Below, in pieces: positions 6,894 to 13,637 of a stretch of DNA of 14,210 nt. The translations under genes and the position numbers were made by a program. The stretch lies in the NCBI GenBank assembly GCA_003222835.1, contig QHXE01000328.1:1-14210 (forward strand). The letters are read 5' to 3'. The notes below the pieces were generated by a model. That model was not told the DNA's origin and did not search any database. It was given only the letters and a program-made list of their open reading frames with translations. The DNA comes from Acidobacteriota bacterium. GTDB taxonomy: Bacteria > Acidobacteriota > Blastocatellia > Pyrinomonadales > Pyrinomonadaceae. Position 1 is the first letter of the stretch, and every line of letters begins with the position of its first letter.

Positions 6894-7391
6894 TTACCCG
6901 GCTCCGATTCCCGAGCGCAACATACTCAGCGATGCCTGAGCCAATCTGCATTCAGGATCCTCGTTGAGTACTCGCTCGTACAACTCAATGGCCTCCGTGC
7001 CTCGCCGTGTTTGCCCATAACAATATGCTTTATTAAGCAGCGCAATTGTGCGATAAGCGTTCGGACTAGCAACGCCGAAGAGCATTGATCGCCACGCGTC
7101 CACCTTACGGTGCGCGGAAAAGAACCGATAGCTATTGTCAAAATGCAAAATAGCTTCATCGAAGTGCTGAGCGTGATAAGCCTTCATTCCGAGGATGTGA
7201 TCGCGCGTCAACCAGGAACGCATAAGTCGACAGAAAATGAGGTATACCAGTGCTGCGATCGCGCTGGCGCGGAAAAGTCCAAGTGGTGGAATGACTGCAT
7301 AGATTGGGAGCGTTAGTGCAGCGATGGCGACTAGCTGCGGAATCAACGAGATCCAATGCAGTTGGCGGACAACTGGCATCTTCTGCTGCAT
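6894..7391 (-). CDS. Small membrane protein with TPR-like repeats
   Basis: A 165-residue protein not recognised as a named family. Two hydrophobic segments (about 13-34 and 38-56) precede a soluble part with two TPR-like helical pairs: about 64-97 (GMKAYHAQHFDEAILHFDNS) and 112-146 (ALLNKAYCYGQTRRGTEAIELYERVLNEDP), with the usual Ala, Tyr and Pro positions. It is probably an inner-membrane protein presenting a TPR module for protein contacts. Start ATG 7391 is chosen; an in-frame ATG at 7379 is an equally good alternative, as neither has a well-spaced ribosome-binding site (AGGTAGG lies about 12 bases before the first). It sits between mazG (convergent) and pilT (same strand, 59 bases away), without an obvious functional link. 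Confidence 0.7.
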   Translation of the reverse strand: MQQKMPVVRQLHWISLIPQLVAIAALTLPIYAVIPPLGLFRASAIAALVYLIFCRLMRSWLTRDHILGMKAYHAQHFDEAILHFDNSYRFFSAHRKVDAWRSMLFGVASPNAYRTIALLNKAYCYGQTRRGTEAIELYERVLNEDPECRLAQASLSMLRSGIGAG

Positions 7392-7407
7392 ATTAATTTA
7401 ATGCCTA

Positions 7408-7449
7408 CCTCTTTTTGTGCCTTTTGCGCCTTTTCTTGGCTGTCTTTTC
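7408..7449. repeat. A-rich (T-rich on plus strand) repeat between pilT and TPR gene
   Basis: The plus strand reads ctttttgtgccttttgcgcc followed by ttttcttggc and tgtcttttct. Read on the minus strand it is AAAAGGCGC AAAAGGCAC AAAAAG with a period near 9. It occupies almost the whole gap between the pilT stop and the next minus-strand start. It resembles 6809-6837 in inverse orientation. T-rich runs could help termination, but no stem precedes them. Confidence 0.5.
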
Positions 7450-7450
7450 T

Positions 7451-8617
7451 TCACAGCTTGACGATCGTCGACTCGAATTCCTGATACGAGCCGGCGGCCT
7501 CATTTTGGCCAACGCTTTCGATTCCGATCGCCTGTTCCGTTGAGAGAATGCCGGAAACGCGCATCTTGAATTCATCCGGGTTGGTAGCATTGCGAATCGC
7601 TTCTTCCAAAGTGATCTGCCGCGACTGCAATAGGTGGAAGAGTGACTGATCGAATGTCTGCATCGAGTATTGCGACGCGCCATTCGCGATGGCTTCGCGA
7701 ATCAACGAAGTCTTTTCTTCATTGATGATGTAGTCGCGGATCAGAGCGGTTGACACCATTATCTCAACCGCCGGCACGCGGCCCGATCCTTTCGCCGCGC
7801 GCATCAGACGCATCGAGATCACCGCTTTCAAAATCCCAGACAACTGAATGCGCACCGATTTCTGTTGATGCGATGGGAATGAGGAAACGATGCGCGTAAT
7901 CGTTTCGGTTGCATCCAGCGTATGCAGCGTCGAGAGCACGAGATGGCCCGTCTCAGCGGCGGTCAGTGCCGTCTGGATCGTTTCGAGATCGCGCATTTCA
8001 CCTACCAGAATTACGTCCGGATCCTGTCGCAGGGCGCCGCGCAGCGCTTCTGCAAATGACCGTGTATCGACGTCGACTTCGCGCTGGGTAACGAAGGCCT
8101 TCTTGTCGCGATGCAGAAACTCGATCGGGTCCTCGATGGTGACGATGTGTCCCGAACGCGTCGAGTTGATTCGATCGATCATCGCTGCGAGCGTCGTGGA
8201 CTTTCCCGATCCGGTGGCGCCGGTCACCAGAATCAACCCGCGGCGCTCGTCGGCGACGCGGTCGATTACCGGCGGCAGGCTAAGCTGCATGCTGTTCTTG
8301 CTCTGATCGGGAATGACCCGCAACACGATGCTGACGCTGCCGCGCTGCTGAAAAATGTTAGCGCGAAATCGGCCCAGGCCTTTGACGCTGTAAGCAATGT
8401 CGACTTCCGAGTTGTCTTTCAATTTCTGCTTTTGCCGATTCGACATCATCGAGAAAGCCATGTCTAGCGTGTCTTCGGGCAAGAGTCGCGGCGCATCCGC
8501 AACCGGGTACAACTCGCCGCCGATCCGCATCACCGGAAACGAGGCAACTTTCAAGTGTAAGTCCGAGGCGAAATGGGCCGTCGCCGTTACCAGAAGGTCA
8601 TCGATTTTGATAGGCAT
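7451..8617 (-). CDS. pilT: Type IV pilus retraction ATPase PilT family
   Basis: A hexameric secretion-superfamily ATPase that depolymerises type IV pili, driving twitching motility, surface sensing and DNA uptake. The N-terminal PAS-like region has SDLHLKV (18-24). The ATPase core has Walker A GATGSGKST (133-141), the Asp box VTIEDPIEF (159-167), Walker B DPDVILVGEMRD (199-210) and the His box AETGHLVLSTLHT (221-233). LKAVISMRLM and, near the end, AIRNATNPDEF (340-350) follow. Length 388 is slightly above the usual 345-375, with an extra Glu/Ser-rich tail of about 30 residues. No pilB, pilC or pilin genes are present, so it is detached from a pilus operon here. A PilU-like paralogue cannot be ruled out. 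Confidence 0.9.
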   Translation of the reverse strand: MPIKIDDLLVTATAHFASDLHLKVASFPVMRIGGELYPVADAPRLLPEDTLDMAFSMMSNRQKQKLKDNSEVDIAYSVKGLGRFRANIFQQRGSVSIVLRVIPDQSKNSMQLSLPPVIDRVADERRGLILVTGATGSGKSTTLAAMIDRINSTRSGHIVTIEDPIEFLHRDKKAFVTQREVDVDTRSFAEALRGALRQDPDVILVGEMRDLETIQTALTAAETGHLVLSTLHTLDATETITRIVSSFPSHQQKSVRIQLSGILKAVISMRLMRAAKGSGRVPAVEIMVSTALIRDYIINEEKTSLIREAIANGASQYSMQTFDQSLFHLLQSRQITLEEAIRNATNPDEFKMRVSGILSTEQAIGIESVGQNEAAGSYQEFESTIVKL

Positions 8618-8748
8618 AGTAATACAAGCGCGAATTAAGTTAGGGTTCCTTGAAAAAAATTACGAGGTTTAAGGGCAAGAAACGGAAGGGTCAAAGCGAT
8701 TGGGCGCCAGCGCCGGGACCAGGATCATAATAGCGGTTGAGCGAAGGG

Positions 8749-8778
8749 TCGTCAACATTCCTTAGAAAGTGATATATT
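8749..8778 (+). promoter_or_regulatory. Candidate sigma-70-type promoter of the ferredoxin-NrfD gene
   Basis: TATATT at 8773-8778 matches the -10 consensus in five of six positions. TCGTCA at 8749-8754 matches the -35 in four of six, with an 18-base spacer. The implied transcript would start near 8785, between the TTG at 8779 and the ATG at 8803, which supports the ATG as the real start. The rest of the 185-base gap from pilT holds no other clear signal. Confidence 0.4.
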
Positions 8779-8802
8779 TTGGCGCCACCGATTCCCAGGA
8801 AC

Positions 8803-10401
8803 ATGATCGAGCAACAAACAGCTCGTAAGGACCGCGTGCAGTGGGCGAAGGTGATCGATCATACCCGCTGCATCGGGTGCCACGCGTGCACGACCGCATG
8901 CAAATCGGAAAACGTAGTTCCGATCGGCGTCACGCGCACATACGTCAAGCACGTCGATGTCGGCGTGTTTCCGCAAGTGCGGCGCGCGCATCAGGTGACG
9001 CGCTGCAATCAATGCGCTCATGCCCCGTGTGTGACCGCGTGCCCGACAACGGCGATGTTCAAGCGCGCTGATGGCATAGTTGACTTCGACAAATCGATCT
9101 GCATCGGCTGCAAGGCCTGCATGGCCGCCTGTCCTTACGACGCGATCTTCATCAATCCCGAAGATCATTCCGCCGAGAAGTGCAACTTCTGCGCGCATCG
9201 CATCGATGTTGGTTTGGAGCCTGCCTGCGTCGTCGTCTGTCCAACGCAAGCCATCCTGATCGGCGATATGAACGATCAGTCGTCGTACGTCGCTCAGATT
9301 ATTAATCGCGAACCGGTGAACGTGCGCCGTCCTGAAAAAGAGACGTTGCCAAAACTCTTTTACAAAGGCGCGCATCAGGCGACGCTCGATCCGCTCGCCG
9401 CGCGTCGTCCCGAAGCCGGGCTGTTCATGTGGAGCGAGCAGCAGCAATCGAGTGAGCATGTCGTCTCAGGCAATCCAACTTACAACAACACTTCCGCAGC
9501 CGCACTGTTGAGTTACGATGTCGCGCATTCGATCCCCTGGGACTGGCGCGTGAGTCTTTACACCTGGACGAAAGGGATCGCGTCGGGAGTTTATTTGGTC
9601 GCTGCCTTTCTTCTGTTATTTGGAGTCTTGAATCCGAATGATCTGCTCTGGCTTTGGGTGACTCCGATCGTGTCTGGAGCGTTTCTCGCGATCACCGGTC
9701 TCTTGCTGATTTGGGATCTAGAGCATCCCACGCGTTTCTACCTGATATTCACAAAACCTCAGTGGAAGAGTTGGCTGGTGAAAGGCGCATTCATCATTGG
9801 CGCGTATTCGGTCGTACTTGCGACGCATTTCATCGCGAGTCTGCTGCACTCAATTTTGTTACCGCGATGGCTGATCGTTGGCGGCGTACCGCTTTCTATT
9901 TTGACTGCCATCTACACGGCTTATCTTTTTGCACAGGCGAAGGCGCGCGATCTTTGGCAGAATCCACTCTTGCCGCCACATCTGCTCGTGCAGGCATTGC
10001 TGCTCGGTTCAGGGATGCTCTTGCCAATCGCGGCGTGGATTGAACAGGCTCGTTTGTCGACTAGATTTACTGACGCGGTCGCGCCGGCAGTTGTCGCTTT
10101 GGTCTGGACACTTGCGGTTACCAGCTTGTTTCACCTGTTAATGATTTGGGGCGAAGTCTCGCTTACTCACGCAACCGCGCACGCGCGTCTGGCCATATGG
10201 GAGATGATACACGGCAGGTACAAAGGTGACTTTTGGATGGGACTTACGATGTCCGTGCTTGGCGGCATCCTGCCTGCGCTCGCGGTTCTCGGAATCGTGA
10301 GCACATCGATCGGAGTAGGCGGAGCGCCGCTGGCTTTGATCGGTCTGATGCTTTACGAGCACGCCTACGTGCAAGGAGGACAGTCAGTACCGCTGGCATG
10401 A
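8803..10401 (+). CDS. Four-[4Fe-4S] ferredoxin subunit fused to NrfD/PsrC-type membrane subunit
   Basis: A 532-residue fusion of an electron-transfer subunit and a membrane anchor of the complex iron-sulfur molybdoenzyme type. Residues 1-190 carry 16 Cys in four groups, enough for four [4Fe-4S] clusters: C23/C26/C29/C33, C68/C71/C76/C80, C100/C103/C106/C110 and C127/C130/C142/C146. This is the NrfC/PsrB/DmsB layout. A linker of about 50 residues leads to an NrfD-like domain (about 235-532) with roughly eight membrane spans and DLEHPTRFYLIFTKPQWKSW (295-314). Such proteins pass electrons between quinone and a periplasmic or cytoplasmic oxidoreductase. In most relatives the two halves are separate genes, beside a molybdopterin subunit that is absent here. 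No twin-arginine signal is visible, so the clusters may face the cytoplasm unless a partner carries them out. ATG 8803 is preferred (AGGA just upstream) over TTG 8779. Confidence 0.88.
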   Translation: MIEQQTARKDRVQWAKVIDHTRCIGCHACTTACKSENVVPIGVTRTYVKHVDVGVFPQVRRAHQVTRCNQCAHAPCVTACPTTAMFKRADGIVDFDKSICIGCKACMAACPYDAIFINPEDHSAEKCNFCAHRIDVGLEPACVVVCPTQAILIGDMNDQSSYVAQIINREPVNVRRPEKETLPKLFYKGAHQATLDPLAARRPEAGLFMWSEQQQSSEHVVSGNPTYNNTSAAALLSYDVAHSIPWDWRVSLYTWTKGIASGVYLVAAFLLLFGVLNPNDLLWLWVTPIVSGAFLAITGLLLIWDLEHPTRFYLIFTKPQWKSWLVKGAFIIGAYSVVLATHFIASLLHSILLPRWLIVGGVPLSILTAIYTAYLFAQAKARDLWQNPLLPPHLLVQALLLGSGMLLPIAAWIEQARLSTRFTDAVAPAVVALVWTLAVTSLFHLLMIWGEVSLTHATAHARLAIWEMIHGRYKGDFWMGLTMSVLGGILPALAVLGIVSTSIGVGGAPLALIGLMLYEHAYVQGGQSVPLA

Positions 10402-10531
10402 AGATCAATTGAGCGGGTCCCCGTCAGGTCCGAGAGGATAGCGGCCGTTACGTAATTTGAGATAGAATTCGAGTCCCCAAAACAATCAGAGTACCCGACG
10501 AATCGTTCACGTTTAGCAAGGGAGAACATTC

Positions 10532-12046
10532 ATGACCAACAAGCAGCGTTTAGCGATCCTATCTGTCTTAGGTTTGGTGGGATTAAGTGTTTGTATTTCG
10601 AGCCGGTCAGCGAAAGTGACGGCGCAGAACAGCTCGCACGATCCGACGTGGTGGAGCAAATACGAATTCATTCGCGACAACGGAGGCGACGCCACTCCGC
10701 TTAGCACTAGTTCGAGTACGGTGAACGGCAATGTCGACGTCTCGAACGAGTGCGGCCCGCAAAGCGAGACTTTTATCACGATCAATCAGAACAAACCGAA
10801 GGTCCTTGCCGCCGGATCGAACGAAATTTTTCGACTGCCGATGCGCGGATACTTCTCGACGAACGGTGGCGGAAGCTGGGGCGGCGTGGACTTGCCTTTG
10901 CCGCCGGCGAAGGGCGCAAACGGAATTGACTTTGGATCCGATCCGACGCTGGCTTTCGATACGCAAGGCAACGTCTTCTACGGCTACATCGTGGTGTTCT
11001 TTGGCAATGGAGCCGGAATCAACGGAACTGAAATGGCCGTGGCAAAATCGACCGATGGCGGCAAGACTTATCCAAACACAACGTTCTTTTCATTTGAGAA
11101 CGGCACCAATCATTTCAACGACAAGCCGATGATTACCGCTGATACTAATCCGGGCAGCGCCTTGCGCGACAACGTCTACATCGCCTGGGATGCCGCGTCT
11201 GGCGGATCGATTGGCGGTGGAGTGCGTGTGGCAACGTCCTCGGATCACGGCGCCAGCTTTTCAGTAACGCGAGCCGACGATCCGTCAGGTCCGGGCCGTT
11301 CGATTGGCGCTTCGCCAGCGGTCGGTCCAAATGGAGAGTTGTATGTTGCGTGGAATGACTACGTAGCGAATGCAATCGTATTCAACAGTTCGTATGACGG
11401 CGGTCACAGTTGGGGCATTCCCGTAACGATCTCGCGCAAGACTCTGCCGTTCGATATCGGCATTCCCGCCGAGTCATTTCGCGGCGCCTTGGTCTATCCT
11501 TCGCTCGATGTAGATCGTTCGAACGGTCCGCACCGCGGTCGCGTCTATTGCTCCTGGATGGATCTGACACAGGCGAACGTCACCGACATTTTTATTTCTT
11601 TCTCCGACAATAATGGACTGACCTGGTCGACGCCGGCGCACGTTCCCGACCAGTTTGTCTTCCCGGTTGATCGCTTCAATCACTGGATGTCGGTTGATCC
11701 GACTAACGGCGAAGTAAACGTCGCCTTCTATGACACGCGCAACGACACGACTGGCTCTCGCTATCAGACGGATTACTACCTCGCCCGATCCACGGATGGC
11801 GGTGCGTCATTCCCAGGTGCAGACATTCGCGTGAGCACGGTTAGCTCGAACGAGCACGACTGCAACGGAATCTTTCCGTGTCCGGGAATCAACTATGGAA
11901 ATCAACAAGGCGACTATGAAGGCTTGGTGTCGTTCAATGGCGTGTCATATCCGATTTGGACCGACAGCCGTCGACAGCTTGCGCCTTCGAGTGGCTGCCG
12001 CAGGCCGTATCTGATGGAAGAAGTATTCACGGCAAGTGTGAAGTGA
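10532..12046 (+). CDS. Exported Asp-box (BNR/sialidase-like) beta-propeller protein
   Basis: A 504-residue protein with an N-terminal signal (positive start, hydrophobic 8-22, probable cleavage after VTA at 29-31). Six Asp-box motifs (S-x-D/N-x-G-x-S/T-W/F/Y) are visible: STNGGGSW (109-116), STDGGKTY (173-180), SSDHGASF (236-243), SYDGGHSW (287-294), SDNNGLTW (358-365) and STDGGASF (420-427). They mark the blade turns of a six- or seven-bladed propeller as in sialidases and related glycosidases or binding proteins. Key catalytic residues cannot be assigned, so sialidase activity is not claimed; many such exported proteins are uncharacterised. The ATG has a good ribosome-binding site (AAGGGAG, 10518-10524). 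A 130-base gap separates it from the ferredoxin-NrfD gene; TAGAAT at 10463-10468 could be its -10 box, so it is probably transcribed on its own. Confidence 0.82.
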   Translation: MTNKQRLAILSVLGLVGLSVCISSRSAKVTAQNSSHDPTWWSKYEFIRDNGGDATPLSTSSSTVNGNVDVSNECGPQSETFITINQNKPKVLAAGSNEIFRLPMRGYFSTNGGGSWGGVDLPLPPAKGANGIDFGSDPTLAFDTQGNVFYGYIVVFFGNGAGINGTEMAVAKSTDGGKTYPNTTFFSFENGTNHFNDKPMITADTNPGSALRDNVYIAWDAASGGSIGGGVRVATSSDHGASFSVTRADDPSGPGRSIGASPAVGPNGELYVAWNDYVANAIVFNSSYDGGHSWGIPVTISRKTLPFDIGIPAESFRGALVYPSLDVDRSNGPHRGRVYCSWMDLTQANVTDIFISFSDNNGLTWSTPAHVPDQFVFPVDRFNHWMSVDPTNGEVNVAFYDTRNDTTGSRYQTDYYLARSTDGGASFPGADIRVSTVSSNEHDCNGIFPCPGINYGNQQGDYEGLVSFNGVSYPIWTDSRRQLAPSSGCRRPYLMEEVFTASVK

Positions 12047-12087
12047 GTGTCGAACACTAATGGGAGAAAACATGCCGTTTGGGATGT

Positions 12088-12093
12088 TAGAAT
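12088..12093 (+). promoter_or_regulatory. Candidate -10 box for a leaderless antitoxin-like transcript
   Basis: TAGAAT (five of six to TATAAT) ends six bases before the ATG at 12100. Initiation at the usual distance would fall on or next to the ATG, and no Shine-Dalgarno sequence is present. No clear -35 box is seen. This is a visual call only. Confidence 0.35.
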
Positions 12094-12099
12094 AACCCT

Positions 12100-12327
12100 A
12101 TGGAGACCATTCAATTATCGATAGACGAATCGTTGCTGGCGGAGGTGCAGCAGGCGACTAGCGCTTTACAGATGACGCCATCCGATTTCATCAAGGTCGC
12201 TTTGGAAAGGGCCGTGCAACAGCGCGAAACAATCGCCAAAGAGCGACAGCATGCTGAGGCATATTCCAAACATCCACAGCGACTAGAGGAAATCGAGGAA
12301 TGGCAGGATGAGCAGTACTGGGGCTGA
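12100..12327 (+). CDS. Ribbon-helix-helix antitoxin-like protein, no partner toxin
   Basis: A 75-residue protein. Residues 2-42 (TIQLSIDESLLAEVQQATS followed by MTPSDFIKVALERAV) form a ribbon-helix-helix DNA-binding domain of the CopG/MetJ type: one amphipathic strand, then two helices. The charged C-terminus with KHPQ, EEIEEWQ and a final EQYWG resembles the toxin-binding tails of antitoxins. The last 20 residues recur in the next gene (15 of 20 identical). No toxin frame follows; instead the stop codon (12325-12327) lies inside a palindromic repeat element. Either the toxin was lost when the element inserted, or the protein acts alone or in trans. A pure regulator role is possible. Confidence 0.75.
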   Translation: METIQLSIDESLLAEVQQATSALQMTPSDFIKVALERAVQQRETIAKERQHAEAYSKHPQRLEEIEEWQDEQYWG

Positions 12328-12477
12328 AGCCACGTAGTGGCGAAATGTTTATAGCACGGCTGGGAATTATGAGTTCAATAGCTCCAGAGGAGCGAAATGT
12401 TTGCCTCTGTCGCCCATAAATGGGCTTCCTATTAATTAGCGCGAAGCGTTCTATAAACATTTCACCCCTCCGGGGCT
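12322..12477. repeat. Composite palindromic repeat with inverted GAAATGTTTATAG ends
   Basis: Hairpin-plus-tag units recur in this space. Unit 1 is the stem gccac/gtggc (12329-12341) followed by gaaatgtttatag (12342-12354). Unit 2 is the stem gctcc/ggagc (12381-12393) followed by gaaatgttt (12394-12402). Unit 3 is inverted: ctataaacatttc (12451-12463) followed by the stem cccc/gggg (12465-12475). A further hairpin gccca/tgggc lies at 12412-12425. The 13-base tags of units 1 and 3 are perfect inverted copies at the two ends, as in MITE- or REP-type elements. The element begins at the stop codon of the preceding gene. No transposase frame is inside. Confidence 0.75.
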
Positions 12478-12514
12478 CGCTCGCACAAATACTTCGTATA
12501 AGTTCGCGTTTGTC

Positions 12515-12745
12515 ATGAAGTCGAACGAAGCTAACTCAAATCAAGCAATGAGTGACGAAGACTTCTGGGTAAAAGCCAGCGAGCCATCGTTCGACGCGAT
12601 TTGGAGCAACGCCGAAGATGATGTCTATGCCGAGCTAGAAAGACGAGACGCTGAGGGTTATTTGAAACATCCACAGCAACCTGAAGAGATCGAAGAATGG
12701 CAGAATGAGCAGGCGTGGGTGAGCGATGAATTCGATTCAATCTAA
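12515..12745 (+). CDS. Small antitoxin-like protein with duplicated toxin-binding-type tail
   Basis: A 76-residue, strongly acidic protein with no recognisable DNA-binding domain. Residues 11-42 read A-M-S-D-E-D-F-W-V-K-A-S-E-P-S-F-D-A-I-W and then EDDVYAEL, a Trp/acidic pattern that I associate with C-terminal tails of some plasmid-type antitoxins (from memory, unverified). Residues 49-68 (with KHPQ, PEEIEEWQ, EQAW) copy the tail of the 12100 gene at 80% DNA identity over 60 bases by my count, with several silent differences. It lies 26 bases upstream of the toxin-antitoxin pair on the same strand, so it may be its first gene. ATG 12515 is used; ATG 12548 is possible. Neither has a clear ribosome-binding site. 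Confidence 0.6.
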   Translation: MKSNEANSNQAMSDEDFWVKASEPSFDAIWSNAEDDVYAELERRDAEGYLKHPQQPEEIEEWQNEQAWVSDEFDSI

Positions 12746-12771
12746 TCTATTTGCTGTTTGAGGAGCAAAAA

Positions 12772-13005
12772 ATGGCCGCAAATTTCGACGACATCATGGA
12801 GGATGCTCTCTCGCTTCCGCCAGGGGCGCGGGCAATGCTTGCTGACCAGTTGCTGGTGAGCCTGGACGCCGAGGACCAGAAAAGGATTGACGCGTTGTGG
12901 GCGGAAGAGGCCGAACGACGTGACAAAGAAATCGAAGACGGACTAGTAACGCCGATTCCGGGTGAAGAAGTGATGGAGAGATTACGCGCTCGATACAAGC
13001 GATGA
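12772..13005 (+). CDS. Addiction-module antitoxin (TIGR02574 / PF09720 type)
   Basis: A 77-residue acidic protein. The family pattern is clear: an N-terminal helix with DALSLPPGARAMLADQLLVSLD (12-32 region), then IDALWAEEAERRDKEIEDG (about 39-57), then IPGEEVMERLRA. It is the unstable antitoxin that binds and inhibits the ParE/RelE toxin encoded next and normally represses the operon. ATG 12772 is chosen because GAGGAG at 12760-12765 is correctly spaced; a TTG at 12751 would place the ribosome-binding site inside the gene. Its stop overlaps the toxin start by four bases (ATGA), typical of translational coupling. Confidence 0.9.
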   Translation: MAANFDDIMEDALSLPPGARAMLADQLLVSLDAEDQKRIDALWAEEAERRDKEIEDGLVTPIPGEEVMERLRARYKR

Positions 13006-13292
13006 ACTACTCCTTTCATCCTCACGCGGAGAAGGAACTCGAAGACGTCGAAAATTATTACGACGGCATGAATGAAGACTTAGGTGATCGTTTTCGCGCC
13101 GAGATCGAGATGGCGCTTTCGCGAATAATCAAGTTTCCAAATGCGTGGCAACCGCTAACCAAGAAGGTCCGACGCCGGAGATTGATTGACTTCCCTTACG
13201 GTATTGTTTACCGGGTCAAGCCGAGCGAGATAAGAATCTTGGCGGTGATGCACCTTCACCGCGAACCAGGTTGTTGGGCATACAGACAGTAA
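13002..13292 (+). CDS. ParE/RelE-family toxin
   Basis: A 96-residue basic protein. Family landmarks: HPHAEKELEDVENYYDG at the N-terminus, LGDRFRAEIE, FPNAWQPL, the basic run KKVRRRRL, DFPYGIVYRV, then IRILAVMHLHREPGCW. ParE members poison DNA gyrase; RelE members cleave ribosome-bound mRNA. The sequence is closest to the ParE-like group that pairs with TIGR02574 antitoxins, where the target is often untested. It appears intact and full length, so the module is probably active. Its start lies inside the antitoxin's last codons (ATGA overlap). Confidence 0.9.
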   Translation: MNYSFHPHAEKELEDVENYYDGMNEDLGDRFRAEIEMALSRIIKFPNAWQPLTKKVRRRRLIDFPYGIVYRVKPSEIRILAVMHLHREPGCWAYRQ

Positions 13293-13338
13293 CGTGACCG
13301 GCAACCCGTTCGCCTTCTTTGATCGATTCATTTAGCCT

Positions 13339-13536
13339 ATGAAGGTTCAATATTTCCAGGACACTGACACGCTTTATATCGAATTCAAGGCAGCCGGAAT
13401 AGCTCAGTCGAAGGATCTCGACGAGAACATCATTTTGGATCTCGATCGTGACGGCAACATTTTCGGGATAACCCTTGAGCACGCCAGCCAACGTGCGGAC
13501 ATTCCGCGCTTTTCGTATGAACAAATCCCGGCCTAA
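13339..13536 (+). CDS. DUF2283 domain-containing protein
   Basis: A 65-residue protein with the DUF2283 pattern: M-K-V-x-Y-F-x-D-T-D-T-L-Y-I-E-F (1-16), then A-x-S-K-D-L-D-E-N-I-I-L-D-L-D-R-D-G-N-I-F-G-I-T-L-E-H-A-S (22-50). It is a small beta-rich protein of unknown biochemical role, sometimes found beside a DUF4258 protein in toxin-antitoxin-like arrangements. No DUF4258 partner is visible here. It starts 46 bases after the ParE-type toxin, so read-through is possible. There is no ribosome-binding site before the ATG. The 101 bases after it hold nothing I recognise. Confidence 0.85.
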   Translation: MKVQYFQDTDTLYIEFKAAGIAQSKDLDENIILDLDRDGNIFGITLEHASQRADIPRFSYEQIPA

Positions 13537-13637
13537 CGTTCGTTGCTTTTTATCTGTCGCTGCTCTCGACGATTTCTTCTTAAGGGCCAGCGAGGTATTG
13601 CTCGTCAGTCCTGAATAATCCTGAGGATGAAGTTCAT

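Noticed and set aside
7890..8306. 138-residue plus-strand open frame opposite pilT
   Set aside because: Ser/Arg/Val-rich translation typical of an antisense shadow; pilT motifs lie on the other strand.
8752..9459. 235-residue minus-strand open frame opposite the ferredoxin domain
   Set aside because: It covers the region encoding all 16 cluster cysteines on the plus strand; its His/Arg/Ala-rich translation is a shadow.
10829..10840. F-R-L-P in the propeller protein (residues 100-103), similar to the sialidase (F/Y)RIP motif
   Set aside because: It lies about eight residues before an Asp box rather than in the expected first-strand context, and the other catalytic residues cannot be placed, so it is not used as evidence of sialidase activity.
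12329..12477. CRISPR-like array of repeats between the two antitoxin-like genes
   Set aside because: Units differ in orientation and spacing, spacers are not of uniform length, and no cas genes are present.
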